NCBI RefSeq assembly: GCF_014845095.1
Contig: NZ_NKUG01000028.1
Span: 1-37,883 of the forward strand
DNA: 37,883 nucleotides
From: Methylobacterium bullatum
GTDB lineage: Bacteria; Pseudomonadota; Alphaproteobacteria; Rhizobiales; Beijerinckiaceae
Direction: 5' to 3'
The position numbers and the translations under genes were made by a program. Below, in pieces: positions 1-7,529 of the stretch (within the stretch, counting starts at the first letter, position 1; each line of letters opens with the position of its first letter). A model generated the notes under the pieces. That model was given only the letters and a program-made list of their open reading frames with translations, ran no database searches and was not told where the DNA came from.

Positions 1-1
1 C

Positions 2-286
2 GCTTTCGACCTCGCTGGGCCGCGTTGCTTCTGGAAGATCGATACCTACGACCGCTCCATGGTCGGGCATTCGACCAACCCGGCTGACCCTGCAGCCGGT
101 GCCGTGCCCGCTTCAATTGGCGCTGCCCCCTCAGGCCCCGTGCCGGCTCAACCCCTCGCGCAGCCACAGCGTGACGTGATCGCCGAGATCGAGGGGCTGG
201 CGCAGCTTCGCGCCAACGGTAGCCTGTCGGAAGCCGAGTTCGAAGTGATGAAGGCGCAGGCCCTGTCGCAGGCGCGCGGCGCGTGA
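2..286 (+). CDS. DUF3768-like C-terminus joined to a SHOCT domain (5' partial)
   Basis: The reading frame is open from the left edge, so the start lies outside the window. The first visible residues (FWKID-YDRSM, then NPADPA) match the usual end of DUF3768 proteins as I remember the family, where the consensus is close to FWKIDYYD and DPADP. Instead of the normal short DUF3768 tail, the chain runs through a Pro/Ala-rich linker of about 35 residues into a SHOCT-type helical hairpin (IAEIEGLAQLRANGSLSEAEF). SHOCT domains are short C-terminal oligomerisation or targeting modules. The stop codon overlaps the GTG start of the next gene by 4 bases, so the two are probably co-translated. Function is unknown; the DUF3768 assignment rests on a short segment. 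Confidence 0.6.
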   Translation, partial: AFDLAGPRCFWKIDTYDRSMVGHSTNPADPAAGAVPASIGAAPSGPVPAQPLAQPQRDVIAEIEGLAQLRANGSLSEAEFEVMKAQALSQARGA

Positions 287-714
287 ACGACGACACAGCC
301 TGGGTGTTGGTCGCGGTCACCGTTTGCATCGCGATCTACGGCCTGCCATCGATCATCGCCTTCCATCGGCGCCATCCCAACCGCTGGGTCATCCTGGCGG
401 TCAACGGCCTGTTCGGTGGAACGCTCGTCGGGTGGGTCGTGGCGTTGGTCTGGGCGCTGCACGCGGTGCATCGGCCGGACATGCCGGACGCCTCGCAGGG
501 CGGTGAGTCGGGGCTGAACCTGTTCGTCAACGACACCCGGCGGGTCGCCCTCGTGGCAGCCCCTCACAGGGATAGTGGCGGACACGAACGGCCCGCCCTT
601 TCGCCGGCCGATGCAGTGCGGGAACTCGAACGCCTCGGCGATCTCCGCACCGCCGGTCACATCGATGACACTGAACACCGGATGCTCAAAGCCATGATCT
701 TTCGAAAGATGTAG
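283..714 (+). CDS. Superinfection-immunity-type membrane protein with C-terminal SHOCT domain
   Basis: A 143-residue protein starting at GTG, translationally coupled (GTGA overlap) to the upstream SHOCT protein. Residues 5-65 hold two hydrophobic segments around the motif LPSIIAFHRRHPNRW and a second helix with GWVVALVWAL, which is the signature of the T4 Imm-like superinfection immunity family. That family is widespread in bacterial chromosomes, and most members have no shown antiphage role. The C-terminus (VRELERLGDLRTAGHIDDTEHRMLKAMI) is a second SHOCT hairpin. Both genes of the pair thus end in the same domain type, which suggests that their products interact or share a partner at the inner membrane. 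Family call is good; biological role is open. Confidence 0.7.
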   Translation: MNDDTAWVLVAVTVCIAIYGLPSIIAFHRRHPNRWVILAVNGLFGGTLVGWVVALVWALHAVHRPDMPDASQGGESGLNLFVNDTRRVALVAAPHRDSGGHERPALSPADAVRELERLGDLRTAGHIDDTEHRMLKAMIFRKM

Positions 715-879
715 GGCGAATGGCTCTTATCGACCCAACATTGCCGAACAGGCCGATTTGCGACATTCCCGGAAGCGGACGTTCGCTGGTTGAACGTTCC
801 GGAGTTTCCCTCGCGGCGGCGAGACGACAGAGACGGCGCGACGACCAGCTATGGGGGCGTTCCAGGGCGATGACGATCG

Positions 880-1554
880 TCAGGACTTGAGGTGTCGGAA
901 CATGTTGGCGCGGGCCTCGTCGTCCATTTCTGACTTGAAGGCGAAGCGGTCCTTGAGACCGACCGCACGCACCGCAGCCGGGCGAGCGGCGATCTCATCG
1001 TGGTGGCGCTTGAGGTGGGGCAACTCCGCCCAGGCCGTTTCGCCGAGAACGAAGGGGATCATTCGGGCCCATCCCCAGGCACTCATATCTGCGATGGTAT
1101 ACTCGTCGCCCACGAGATAGCGGCGCTGCGCGAGGTGTGCGTTTAGCACGTCGTAGTGACGGCGTGCCTCGAAGCTGTAACGCGCCTGGGCATAGGGCAC
1201 CTGCTCCGGGGCGAAGTGCCGGAAATGGACCGCTTGGCCGGAGAACGGCCCGACGCCCGTCGCGACGAACATCAGCCAGGACAGGAGCGGAGCTCGGTCG
1301 CTACCCAAGGGCGGCAGGAATCGTCCGGTCTTCTCGGCGAGGTAGAGAAGTATAGCATTGCTGTCGAAGATCACGTCCGCGTCGTCGACGAGGACCGGCA
1401 CCTTGCCGTTCGGATTGAGGGCCAGGAAATCAGGCGCGAACTGGTCACCCTTGCGGGTGTCGATCGGGATGGGCTCGTAGGGCAGTCCGAGCTCCTCCAG
1501 CAGCAGCGCGACCTTCGTCGGGTTCGGAGAGCCATTGAAAAAGAATTTCAGCAT
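880..1554 (-). CDS. Glutathione S-transferase family protein
   Basis: A 224-residue cytosolic GST of normal length. The N-terminal thioredoxin-like domain (residues 1-80) has the SPNPTKVALLLEELGL start typical of the YfcG/GstB-like bacterial group, the cis-proline segment NGKVPVL and the glutathione gamma-glutamyl binding motif DSNAI. The all-helical C-terminal domain carries the N-capping segment VGDEYTIADMSAWGW. Such enzymes conjugate glutathione or act as disulfide-bond oxidoreductases; the substrate cannot be told from sequence. It lies convergent to the preceding gene and is followed upstream by a 118-bp gap to msrP. No sigma-F-type motif was seen before it, so it is probably not part of the neighbouring regulon. 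Confidence 0.88.
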   Translation of the reverse strand: MLKFFFNGSPNPTKVALLLEELGLPYEPIPIDTRKGDQFAPDFLALNPNGKVPVLVDDADVIFDSNAILLYLAEKTGRFLPPLGSDRAPLLSWLMFVATGVGPFSGQAVHFRHFAPEQVPYAQARYSFEARRHYDVLNAHLAQRRYLVGDEYTIADMSAWGWARMIPFVLGETAWAELPHLKRHHDEIAARPAAVRAVGLKDRFAFKSEMDDEARANMFRHLKS

Positions 1555-1672
1555 TTCAAAACCTCATGCCGTTCCGGGAGCCAGTGGCCGCCAAACCGCT
1601 CGGCAACACCCGTTTAGCTGCGGTCCACATGTCATCGATCGATGGATGTCGGGCGATTCACGTTCAGACTCA

Positions 1673-2443
1673 CTACAGCCCGGAAAACCAGTTGTAGCCC
1701 TGATCTTCCCAGTAACCGCCCGGATAATCGTTCGTCACCGTAATCGCCATGATGTGCTTCGGGTTCTTGAACCCGAGCTTCGTCGGGATGCGCAGCTTCA
1801 CTGGGAAGCCGTATTTCGGTGGCAGGGGCGCGCCGGCGTAGTCGAGCGCCAGGATCGTCTGGGGGTGAAGCGCGCTCGGCATGTCGATGCTTGTCCAGTA
1901 GTCGTCGCCGCAGGCGAAGCGGACGTAACGTGCGGTCGTGTCGGCCCCGATCCGTTCGAGGAAGGTGCGGAACGGGACCCCAGACCATTGCCCGATGGCG
2001 CTCCAGCCCTCCACGCAGACGTGGCGGGTGATCTGCGCTTCCTGCGGTAGGGTCCTCAGCCTGTCGAGCGTCCACGGCGCCTTGTCGGAGACGAGACCGG
2101 CGAGTTCGAGCTTCCAGGTCGAACCGTCGATCACCCGGATCTTGCTCGCCGGATAATAGGCGTTGAAGGGAAAGTCCGGGGTGATGTCCGCGACATCGAA
2201 GGTCGGGGCAAGACGCGTGCTTCCGAATAGGGCGCCCTGAACGCGATCGTTCAGCCGCGAGATGCCACCGAGGATGCTCTCCACCTGCGGGTTGTCCGAG
2301 AGGTCGCACCCGCCGAGTGCGAGGCTTCCCGCCGCGACGAGGCCGCCGCGGAGGAACAGGCGTCGGTCGGCCCGAATAAGGTGAGTCTCGGGAATCGTGA
2401 TATCCGGACGTGGACGGCGGAGAAGGCGATCGAAGGGCTTCAT
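1673..2443 (-). CDS. msrP: MsrP/YedY-like periplasmic molybdopterin oxidoreductase
   Basis: A 256-residue sulfite-oxidase-fold protein. A twin-arginine export signal is visible (RRLFLRGG at residues 27-34, then a hydrophobic stretch ending LALGGC); the Cys could also be a lipobox. The molybdenum-ligating Cys is C143 in HVCVEGWSAIGQW, and the end has the conserved IPTKLGFKNPKHI and NDYPGGYWEDQGYNW segments. It is shorter than E. coli MsrP (about 330) and belongs to the group paired with a b561-type cytochrome. MsrP enzymes reduce methionine sulfoxide in periplasmic proteins. The start overlaps the cytochrome stop by 4 bases (ATGA), so it is the last gene of an msrB - cytochrome b - msrP operon. 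True substrate is inferred from family and neighbours. Confidence 0.82.
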   Translation of the reverse strand: MKPFDRLLRRPRPDITIPETHLIRADRRLFLRGGLVAAGSLALGGCDLSDNPQVESILGGISRLNDRVQGALFGSTRLAPTFDVADITPDFPFNAYYPASKIRVIDGSTWKLELAGLVSDKAPWTLDRLRTLPQEAQITRHVCVEGWSAIGQWSGVPFRTFLERIGADTTARYVRFACGDDYWTSIDMPSALHPQTILALDYAGAPLPPKYGFPVKLRIPTKLGFKNPKHIMAITVTNDYPGGYWEDQGYNWFSGL

Positions 2444-3084
2444 GGCTTCACCACGTGGTTGCGGCCGAGATGGGGCTCACGGCCGATGATCATCGTCGGA
2501 AGGGTCTTCGGAACCAGGAGCACCAGGGCGAGGTGCACCGCCACGAAGCCAGCGATGCCGGTCATGGCGAGGAAATGGACGATCCGGGCCGTGTCGTAGC
2601 CGCCCAGCAGCGCTGTCAGTGGCGCGAACTGGACCGGCTTCCAGATCGCGAGTCCGGAGAGCACGATGACGATGCCAATGAGCAGGACAGCAACGTAGAG
2701 GAGGCGCTGAACGGCGTTGTAGACGCCCGGGTCGTGGGGGAGCCGGAACTTCAGGGCCGCGACGAAATCATGCGCGATCTCGCGCGGCCGCAGGGGCGTG
2801 AGGCGCCGGCGCAGGTGGCCCGAGGCGAGACCATAGGTCAGGTAGACGAGGCCGTTGGCGACGAGGAGCCACATTCCCGCGAAGTGCCATTGCAGGGCCC
2901 CGCCGAGCCAGCCGCCCAGGGTGATGGCCTTCGGGAACGCCCAGTCGCCGAAGATCGGTGAAGCGTTGTAGATGCGCCATCCGCTGGTGATCATGATCAG
3001 CATGGCCAGAGCGTTCACCCAATGGGTGATCCGGACGACGAGGGGGTGGATCGGGCGCTCGGCCCGTGGCGAAGGGGGATGCAT
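2440..3084 (-). CDS. Cytochrome b561 / Ni-Fe hydrogenase b-type membrane subunit
   Basis: A 214-residue protein with four to five membrane segments and the histidines expected for two b hemes (RITHWVNALAM near the N-terminus, LQWHFAGMW, ARIVHFLAMTG and FVAVHLALV). It belongs to the prokaryotic cytochrome b561 family, not to the ferric-reductase-like MsrQ family that serves E. coli MsrP. Its 4-base overlap with the MsrP-like gene says that it passes quinone-derived electrons across the inner membrane to that enzyme, the role proposed for YedZ1-like proteins in the Azospira system. The upstream msrB stop is 60 bp away with no promoter motif between them, so all three are probably one transcript. 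Confidence 0.85.
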   Translation of the reverse strand: MHPPSPRAERPIHPLVVRITHWVNALAMLIMITSGWRIYNASPIFGDWAFPKAITLGGWLGGALQWHFAGMWLLVANGLVYLTYGLASGHLRRRLTPLRPREIAHDFVAALKFRLPHDPGVYNAVQRLLYVAVLLIGIVIVLSGLAIWKPVQFAPLTALLGGYDTARIVHFLAMTGIAGFVAVHLALVLLVPKTLPTMIIGREPHLGRNHVVKP

Positions 3085-3144
3085 CGGGACCGTCCTGAAG
3101 GGTTGCTGGCTTGCGGAGCGTTGGACCCGAAAAGCGGGATCGTT

Positions 3145-3621
3145 TCAGGCGGGCTCGAAGCGCAGCGCGATGCCGTTCATGCAGTAGCGCTGCCCCGTGG
3201 GCTTCGGTCCGTCGTCGAAGACGTGGCCGAGATGGCCGCCGCAGCGGCGGCAATGCACCTCCGTCCGGCTCATCCCCAGGCTGGAATCCGTCGTCGTGCC
3301 CACGGCCTCCACGAGGGGGGCGGTGAAGCTCGGCCAGCCGGTTCCGCTTTCAAACTTCGCGCTGGAGGCGAAGAGCGGCTGGTCGCAACCGGCGCAGACG
3401 AAACGACCGGCGCGCTTCTCGGCGTTGAGCGGGCTCGAGCCGGCGCGTTCGGTACCGTGCTGGCGCAGAACCGCGTAGCCGGCGGACCCGAGCTGGGCCC
3501 GCCAGGCGGCCTCGCTCTTCACGACGGCGAAGGTTCCGGCCAGGGCCCCTCCGGCGGCGCGAAGGAATGTCAGGATGCCGAGCGCCGAGACGCCGGCCGT
3601 GAGTATCTGTCTGCGGTCCAT
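3145..3621 (-). CDS. msrB: Exported peptide-methionine (R)-S-oxide reductase MsrB
   Basis: A 158-residue MsrB when started at the internal ATG at 3621. I chose this start because the longer frame begins at an ATG (3687) that lies within the -10 box of the predicted promoter and could not be translated from it; GGAG lies 9 bases before the chosen ATG. The protein then begins MDRRQILTAG plus a hydrophobic stretch to ALA, a Tat-like or Sec signal. Zinc cysteines form two CxxC pairs (C76/C79, C124/C127) and the catalytic Cys is C147 in RYCMNG. The usual resolving Cys before GWPSF is Thr (SGTGWPSF), so regeneration must rely on an external thiol donor. It repairs the R-diastereomer of methionine sulfoxide, probably in the periplasm. 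First gene of the msrB - b561 - msrP operon. Confidence 0.87.
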   Translation of the reverse strand: MDRRQILTAGVSALGILTFLRAAGGALAGTFAVVKSEAAWRAQLGSAGYAVLRQHGTERAGSSPLNAEKRAGRFVCAGCDQPLFASSAKFESGTGWPSFTAPLVEAVGTTTDSSLGMSRTEVHCRRCGGHLGHVFDDGPKPTGQRYCMNGIALRFEPA

Positions 3622-3686
3622 GATGCCGAGCTCCATGATGGCGAGTTCCTTGATGGCGAGTTCCTTGCCGAGGCCCTGGACTGTCA

Positions 3687-3712
3687 TTCGCCTTGTGGAT
3701 CGAGCAGGTTAC
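3687..3712 (-). promoter_or_regulatory. Predicted sigma-F-type promoter of the msrB operon
   Basis: On the minus strand GTAACC (3712-3707) is followed by exactly 16 bases and CGAATG. This matches the GTAACC/CGAA form known to me for Caulobacter sigma-F targets and recurs before other units here. The -35 box overlaps the TAA stop of nrsF, and the -10 box includes an in-frame ATG of msrB. Confidence 0.75.
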
Positions 3713-4422
3713 AGGTCGGCCTCGCGGTGCCGGCCTCGCGACCCTGCGGTCCTGTCGAGAAGGCGCCCGCCGAAAAGACCGTTCAGGCCGACGACGACGA
3801 GGACGGCGACGAGGTGAACCAACAGGTCCGTCGCGGTGGCGTCGTGCGGATGAAGCGGAACCAGCAAGGCCGCGGCCGCTGCGGCTGCGGCGAGTCCCCC
3901 GAGGGCCGCCGTAAGATTGGGGCGTAACGGACAGGCCCGCCGCAGCATCAGCACCAGCAGGACGGACAGCGGCAGCGAGACCCCCATCAGGAACACGAAG
4001 CAGCCTCGCATCTCCTCCGGCTCGGCGAGGTTGGCGGCCGGCGCGAGCCAACCGCGAAGGCAGCCGAGCCCACTGGCGCCGAGCCAGAGAACGAGCGGGG
4101 GAAGCGGGAGCCATGACCAGGCCGCGCTTCGGCCGGGCACGCTGCTCTGGAAGGCGGCAAGGGCGGCCGCGATAGCCGTGAGGATCGCGCCGACGGCCGC
4201 CCAGTGCAGGTCCGACACGGCGAGGCGCGCCCGCAATCCCGAAAGGTCGGACATCGGCACGAGGAGGAGCCCCACCGTGAGCACCGCACCGGACCAGATG
4301 AGGGTCCGGCGCCCCGGGCTCGGGAGCCGGCGGACCGGCGTGAGCGATTGAGCCAGATCCTCGACGAGGTCGTGGGTGGACGGGACTTGAGTGGATCGGT
4401 CATGGGTGGCCGGATCAGGCAT
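3709..4422 (-). CDS. nrsF: NrsF anti-sigma factor (DUF1109), first copy
   Basis: A 237-residue inner-membrane protein with about six hydrophobic segments, beginning at residue 40 after a polar cytoplasmic N-terminus (LVEDLAQSLTPVRRL) that is typical of DUF1109. Members include Caulobacter NrsF and Bradyrhizobium OsrA, which hold the cognate ECF sigma factor inactive until oxidation of conserved cysteines. Cysteines here are C121, C141 and C164 (RRACPLRPNL). The start overlaps the sigma gene by 8 bases, so the two are translationally coupled, which supports a sigma/anti-sigma pair. The stop codon lies inside the -35 box of the msrB promoter. Confidence 0.88.
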   Translation of the reverse strand: MPDPATHDRSTQVPSTHDLVEDLAQSLTPVRRLPSPGRRTLIWSGAVLTVGLLLVPMSDLSGLRARLAVSDLHWAAVGAILTAIAAALAAFQSSVPGRSAAWSWLPLPPLVLWLGASGLGCLRGWLAPAANLAEPEEMRGCFVFLMGVSLPLSVLLVLMLRRACPLRPNLTAALGGLAAAAAAAALLVPLHPHDATATDLLVHLVAVLVVVGLNGLFGGRLLDRTAGSRGRHREADL

Positions 4423-5098
4423 CCGTGCCCTCCTTACGGGATGAGAGAGAGACGCGGAGGGCCTTCAGACCGCGATGGAAGTTGACCTTGAGCGCACCCT
4501 TGGTCCGCCCTGTGAGCGTTGATGTCTCGTCGAGGGACAATTCGCGTAGGGCGATGTGCTCGATCGCCTCCCGCTGTCCTTCGGGGAGATGCGCGACGGC
4601 CGTAGCGAGGATCGCTGCGCGCTCGCGACGCTCCAGGTCGTCACCCGGCATGGGACCGGCGTCGGCACGCGCCTCATAGGCGAGCGGCTCATGCACTTCC
4701 TTCGGACGACGCCCCTTGCGGCGCAACGCGTCGACCGCCCGCCGCTGTGTAATGGCGCGCAACCACGGCAGGAACGGGCGGGCTGGATCGTAGGTCGCCC
4801 GTGCCTGATGGAGGGTAAGCAGGGTGTCCTGCACAACGTCGTCGAGAGCTGCGCCCTGAACCCCCTTGGCCCGTGCCATCGCGGAGATCACCGGCACGCA
4901 ATCGCGCAGGAGCGCCCGGTAAGCGGCGGCATCGCCGACCTGCGCCGCCTGCATCGCGGCGGACAGGGACGCCTCGCCGGACAATGCCGCTGATTGAACA
5001 GGCATGGGAGCAGGGATTCCGGACGCTGCGGGGAGAGCCGGCGAGAAACCCGGCATGAGGAACGGGCGGCCCGGAAGGCCGACCCGCGCCGTCCGCAT
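4415..5098 (-). CDS. sigF: ECF RNA polymerase sigma factor, SigF-like
   Basis: A sigma-70 family ECF factor. Region 2 covers about residues 55-130 (YRALLRDCVPVISAMARAKG, DDVVQDTLLTLHQARATYDP, FLPWLRAITQRRAVDALRRKGRR) and region 4 about residues 165-220 (LPEGQREAIEHIALRELSLDE, then TGALKVNFHRGLKALR with the HTH). The outermost ATG gives 227 residues; starts at 5056 or 5005 are also possible because none has a clear ribosome site and the first 40 residues are non-conserved. It lies 10 bases after the MXKDX gene and overlaps nrsF. The promoter before the MXKDX gene has the motif this factor is expected to use, so the operon is likely autoregulated. Confidence 0.88.
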   Translation of the reverse strand: MRTARVGLPGRPFLMPGFSPALPAASGIPAPMPVQSAALSGEASLSAAMQAAQVGDAAAYRALLRDCVPVISAMARAKGVQGAALDDVVQDTLLTLHQARATYDPARPFLPWLRAITQRRAVDALRRKGRRPKEVHEPLAYEARADAGPMPGDDLERRERAAILATAVAHLPEGQREAIEHIALRELSLDETSTLTGRTKGALKVNFHRGLKALRVSLSSRKEGTDA

Positions 5099-5108
5099 GA
5101 GGCCGAAC

Positions 5109-5351
5109 TTACTTCTTCATGGAGTCCTTGGCCATGCTGTCTTTCGCCATCGAGTCCTTGGCCATGCTGTCCTTGGCCATGGAATCCTTGCTCATCCCGT
5201 CCTTCTTCATGCCGTCCTTGGCCATGGAGTCTTTCGCCATGCTGTCCTTGGCCATGCTGTCCTTGGCCATGGAATCGACGGCATAAGCCGGGGCCCCGGA
5301 GACGGCGGTGGCGAGGACGAGAGCAGCGGCGACGCGGAAGAGAATGCTCAT
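5109..5351 (-). CDS. Methionine-rich MXKDX pentapeptide-repeat exported protein (MrpX-like)
   Basis: An 80-residue protein. Residues 1-24 form a signal peptide ending in PAYA. The mature part is almost only ten pentads of [20 protein letters not shown] followed by MKK, so about one residue in five is methionine and the rest are charged or small. It fits the penta-MXKDX family. In Azospira a comparable methionine-rich periplasmic peptide (MrpX) is induced by SigF, is oxidised by hypochlorite and is recycled by the YedY1 reductase. Here it is the first gene of the sigF-nrsF operon and lies next to msrB/msrP, which fits a sacrificial, regenerable oxidant sink. Low-complexity DNA makes the repeat number prone to variation. 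Confidence 0.85.
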   Translation of the reverse strand: MSILFRVAAALVLATAVSGAPAYAVDSMAKDSMAKDSMAKDSMAKDGMKKDGMSKDSMAKDSMAKDSMAKDSMAKDSMKK

Positions 5352-5404
5352 GTGAGGTTATCCTTCTGGGATGTACCGAACATCTTGGCGGTACTGAACT
5401 GTGT

Positions 5405-5430
5405 TTCGGCGGGGCGCCGACGACGGTTAC
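5405..5430 (-). promoter_or_regulatory. Predicted sigma-F-type promoter of MXKDX - sigF - nrsF
   Basis: Minus-strand GTAACC (5430-5425), a 16-base spacer and CGAAAC (from 5408). The -10 box lies 54 bases before the MXKDX start codon, in the gap after the scsB stop. Same two boxes and spacing as the msrB promoter. Confidence 0.75.
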
Positions 5431-5433
5431 AGG

Positions 5434-7527
5434 TCAGGGCAAAAATTCCGTCGTTGTCTTGTTTGCGTTCTCGCGCTCCGCCCGCACGATGGCAGCCCGC
5501 ATCGTTGCCGGCGTCAGCAATTCCGGCAGGGCTTCTCCGCGCGGCAGACCGGGCCCGTAGACGGCCACGAGCGGAATCCCGAAACGTCCGAAGCGGCGCA
5601 GGAAGGCGAGGATGGCTGGGTCGGCCTGCGTCCAGTCCGCCCGCATCGCGACCGTGTCGGGCGCCGACAGGCGCGCACGGTTCTCCGCGCGATCGAGGGT
5701 GGTGACATCGTTGAGCCGGCAGGTCAGGCACCAGGACGCCGTCACGTCCACGACGACGACCTTGCCCTCCGCCACCAGGGCCGGGATCGCCTCGGGGGCG
5801 AAGGCGCGCCAGGGTCCACCCTCCGTCCGAGCCACCGGGGAGGGTCCGAAGCCGGACGGCCACACCGTGACGGGGACGAGCGCGAGGACGAGGGCCGCCG
5901 TGACCAGGCTTCGGCGACGATCGGGAACGCGCGGCGGTCGGCTCAGGGCGAGCCAGCCGAGGAGAAGGATCAGGATACCCGCCAACCCCATCGCCCGAGG
6001 AATGCCGGCCAATTCGGCGAAGACCGTCATGAGCCACGCGGCCGTTCCGAGGAGAAGCAGGCCGAACCCGCTCCGAAGCCGGATCATCCAAAAGCCCGGT
6101 CGCGGCAGCAGGCGCGTCCAACCCGGTTTTAGCGCGAGGAGCGCGAAGGGGAGCGCCATCCCGAGGCCGAGCGTCGTGAAGACCAGCAGGATGTCGACAT
6201 GTCCCCGGGTCAGCGCGAAGCCCACCGCGCTTCCGACGAACGGGGCCGAGCAGGGCGTGGCCAGCAGGGTGGCGAAGGCGCCGGTGAGGAAGGCCTCCGA
6301 CAGGCGGCCGGACCCGCGCAGCGATCCAAGCGCGGCGACCGGACGGGGTAGCCCGATGGTGACCCATTCGAACAGGCTCGCGGCGAACAGCACCGTGAGC
6401 AGGGCCATGCCGGCGAGAAACCACGGCGCCTGGAACTGGATGCCCCAGCCGATACTGGCGCCCGAGGCCTTCAGGACGATCAGAACCAGGGCGATGGCGA
6501 GGAAGGACGCGACGATGCCCGCCGCCGTGGCGAGGAGTTCGGCCCGGACGCCTCGCCGATCCGCTCCGGCTGCCCGCGTCAACGCGAAGACCTTCAGGGA
6601 CAGGACCGGCAGGACGCAAGGCATCGCATTGAGGACGAGGCCTCCGATCAGGGCCGTCGCCAAGATGGCGAGCCACCCACCCCAGCCGATGCCATCCATG
6701 GGCGAAACCGTGAATTCGGCGCTGCGCAGGCCATCGACCAGGGTGACGCGGAGATCGGTATCCGCGACGTCCGGCGACAGATTCAGGGTGAGCCGGGCCG
6801 TGTGCCCACCGTCGGACAGGGCAACCGCCGGAGGGGTGGTCACGGCCCCCTTCGGACCCTCGACGAACACGTCCGGCGCCATGAAGGCGCTGCCTTCGCT
6901 GGTCACCCGCAGGACCAGGCGCCGATCGTCCGGCGGTCCCTCGCGGGCCTGCCCGACGACGGCGAAACCCGCAGCCTCCGGGGGGCCAGGGATGCGCGCG
7001 TGCGCGGCATCGATCAATCCCGCCTCCGCCGAGGGCCGATCCGTTCCCGCGGGTAGCGCGAGGTCGAGGGTCGCACGATAGGGCACGCAGACCTCGCCGC
7101 AGACCGCGTGCACGAGGCGCAGGTGAAGGTGCGCGGCCCCGTCGCCGCGCCGTGCGAACCGGAGGGGCAGGACGGTCCCAGATTCGTACACGAACGTCTG
7201 GAGGTCGCCGACGGAGAGGCGGCGCGGCGCGGGCCAGGCGATGGAGTTGAGCACGACCCCCTCCGATCCGCTCCCGTCGAAGGTCGGGGCGAGGCCGGCA
7301 TCGCCCGGGCTACGCCATGCCCCGTGCCAGCCGTCACCGAACCGAAACTCGAGGGCCGCCTCGACGGGCGATCCACGGCTCGCGGCGTCCGTGGCCGTCA
7401 CGAGCCGCACCGCCGCCCTATCGTCGCCGATCCACGCGGTGGACGCCGCACGCACCGGGAAAGCTCCGAGAAGGAAGAGGGCGAGGCACGCGAGCAGCCT
7501 TCGCCGAACGGGGTCGCGCAGGACCAT
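5434..7527 (-). CDS. scsB: ScsB/DsbD-type transmembrane thiol-disulfide reductase
   Basis: A 697-residue three-part protein. Residues 1-28 are a signal peptide. The periplasmic N-domain (about 30-270) holds the redox pair C143/C147 in VCGEVCVPY. The membrane core (about 285-560, eight or more helices) has the paired cysteines C304 in MPCVLPVLSLKVF and C426 in TPCSAPFVGS. The C-terminal thioredoxin domain has C600/C603 in SWCLTCRL. DsbD/ScsB proteins carry electrons from cytosolic thioredoxin to periplasmic thiol proteins. It follows nrsF2 with only a 2-base gap and lies in the DUF1223 - nrsF2 - scsB operon, so it could supply reducing power to DUF1223 or to exported MsrB. The N-domain looks more ScsB-like than classical DsbD; that subfamily call is less certain. 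Confidence 0.88.
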   Translation of the reverse strand: MVLRDPVRRRLLACLALFLLGAFPVRAASTAWIGDDRAAVRLVTATDAASRGSPVEAALEFRFGDGWHGAWRSPGDAGLAPTFDGSGSEGVVLNSIAWPAPRRLSVGDLQTFVYESGTVLPLRFARRGDGAAHLHLRLVHAVCGEVCVPYRATLDLALPAGTDRPSAEAGLIDAAHARIPGPPEAAGFAVVGQAREGPPDDRRLVLRVTSEGSAFMAPDVFVEGPKGAVTTPPAVALSDGGHTARLTLNLSPDVADTDLRVTLVDGLRSAEFTVSPMDGIGWGGWLAILATALIGGLVLNAMPCVLPVLSLKVFALTRAAGADRRGVRAELLATAAGIVASFLAIALVLIVLKASGASIGWGIQFQAPWFLAGMALLTVLFAASLFEWVTIGLPRPVAALGSLRGSGRLSEAFLTGAFATLLATPCSAPFVGSAVGFALTRGHVDILLVFTTLGLGMALPFALLALKPGWTRLLPRPGFWMIRLRSGFGLLLLGTAAWLMTVFAELAGIPRAMGLAGILILLLGWLALSRPPRVPDRRRSLVTAALVLALVPVTVWPSGFGPSPVARTEGGPWRAFAPEAIPALVAEGKVVVVDVTASWCLTCRLNDVTTLDRAENRARLSAPDTVAMRADWTQADPAILAFLRRFGRFGIPLVAVYGPGLPRGEALPELLTPATMRAAIVRAERENANKTTTEFLP

Positions 7528-7529
7528 CG

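Noticed and set aside
2440..3084. MsrQ (ferric-reductase-like heme protein) as MsrP partner
   Set aside because: The His pattern and sequence fit cytochrome b561, not the MsrQ family.
5109..5280. Short tandem DNA repeats that could suggest a CRISPR or minisatellite locus
   Set aside because: The 15-base periodicity is in frame and codes for MXKDX pentads behind a signal peptide; there are no unique spacers.
5612..7081. 489-codon plus-strand frame opposite scsB
   Set aside because: Arg/Ser/Ala-rich shadow with no recognisable domain; scsB has all redox motifs.
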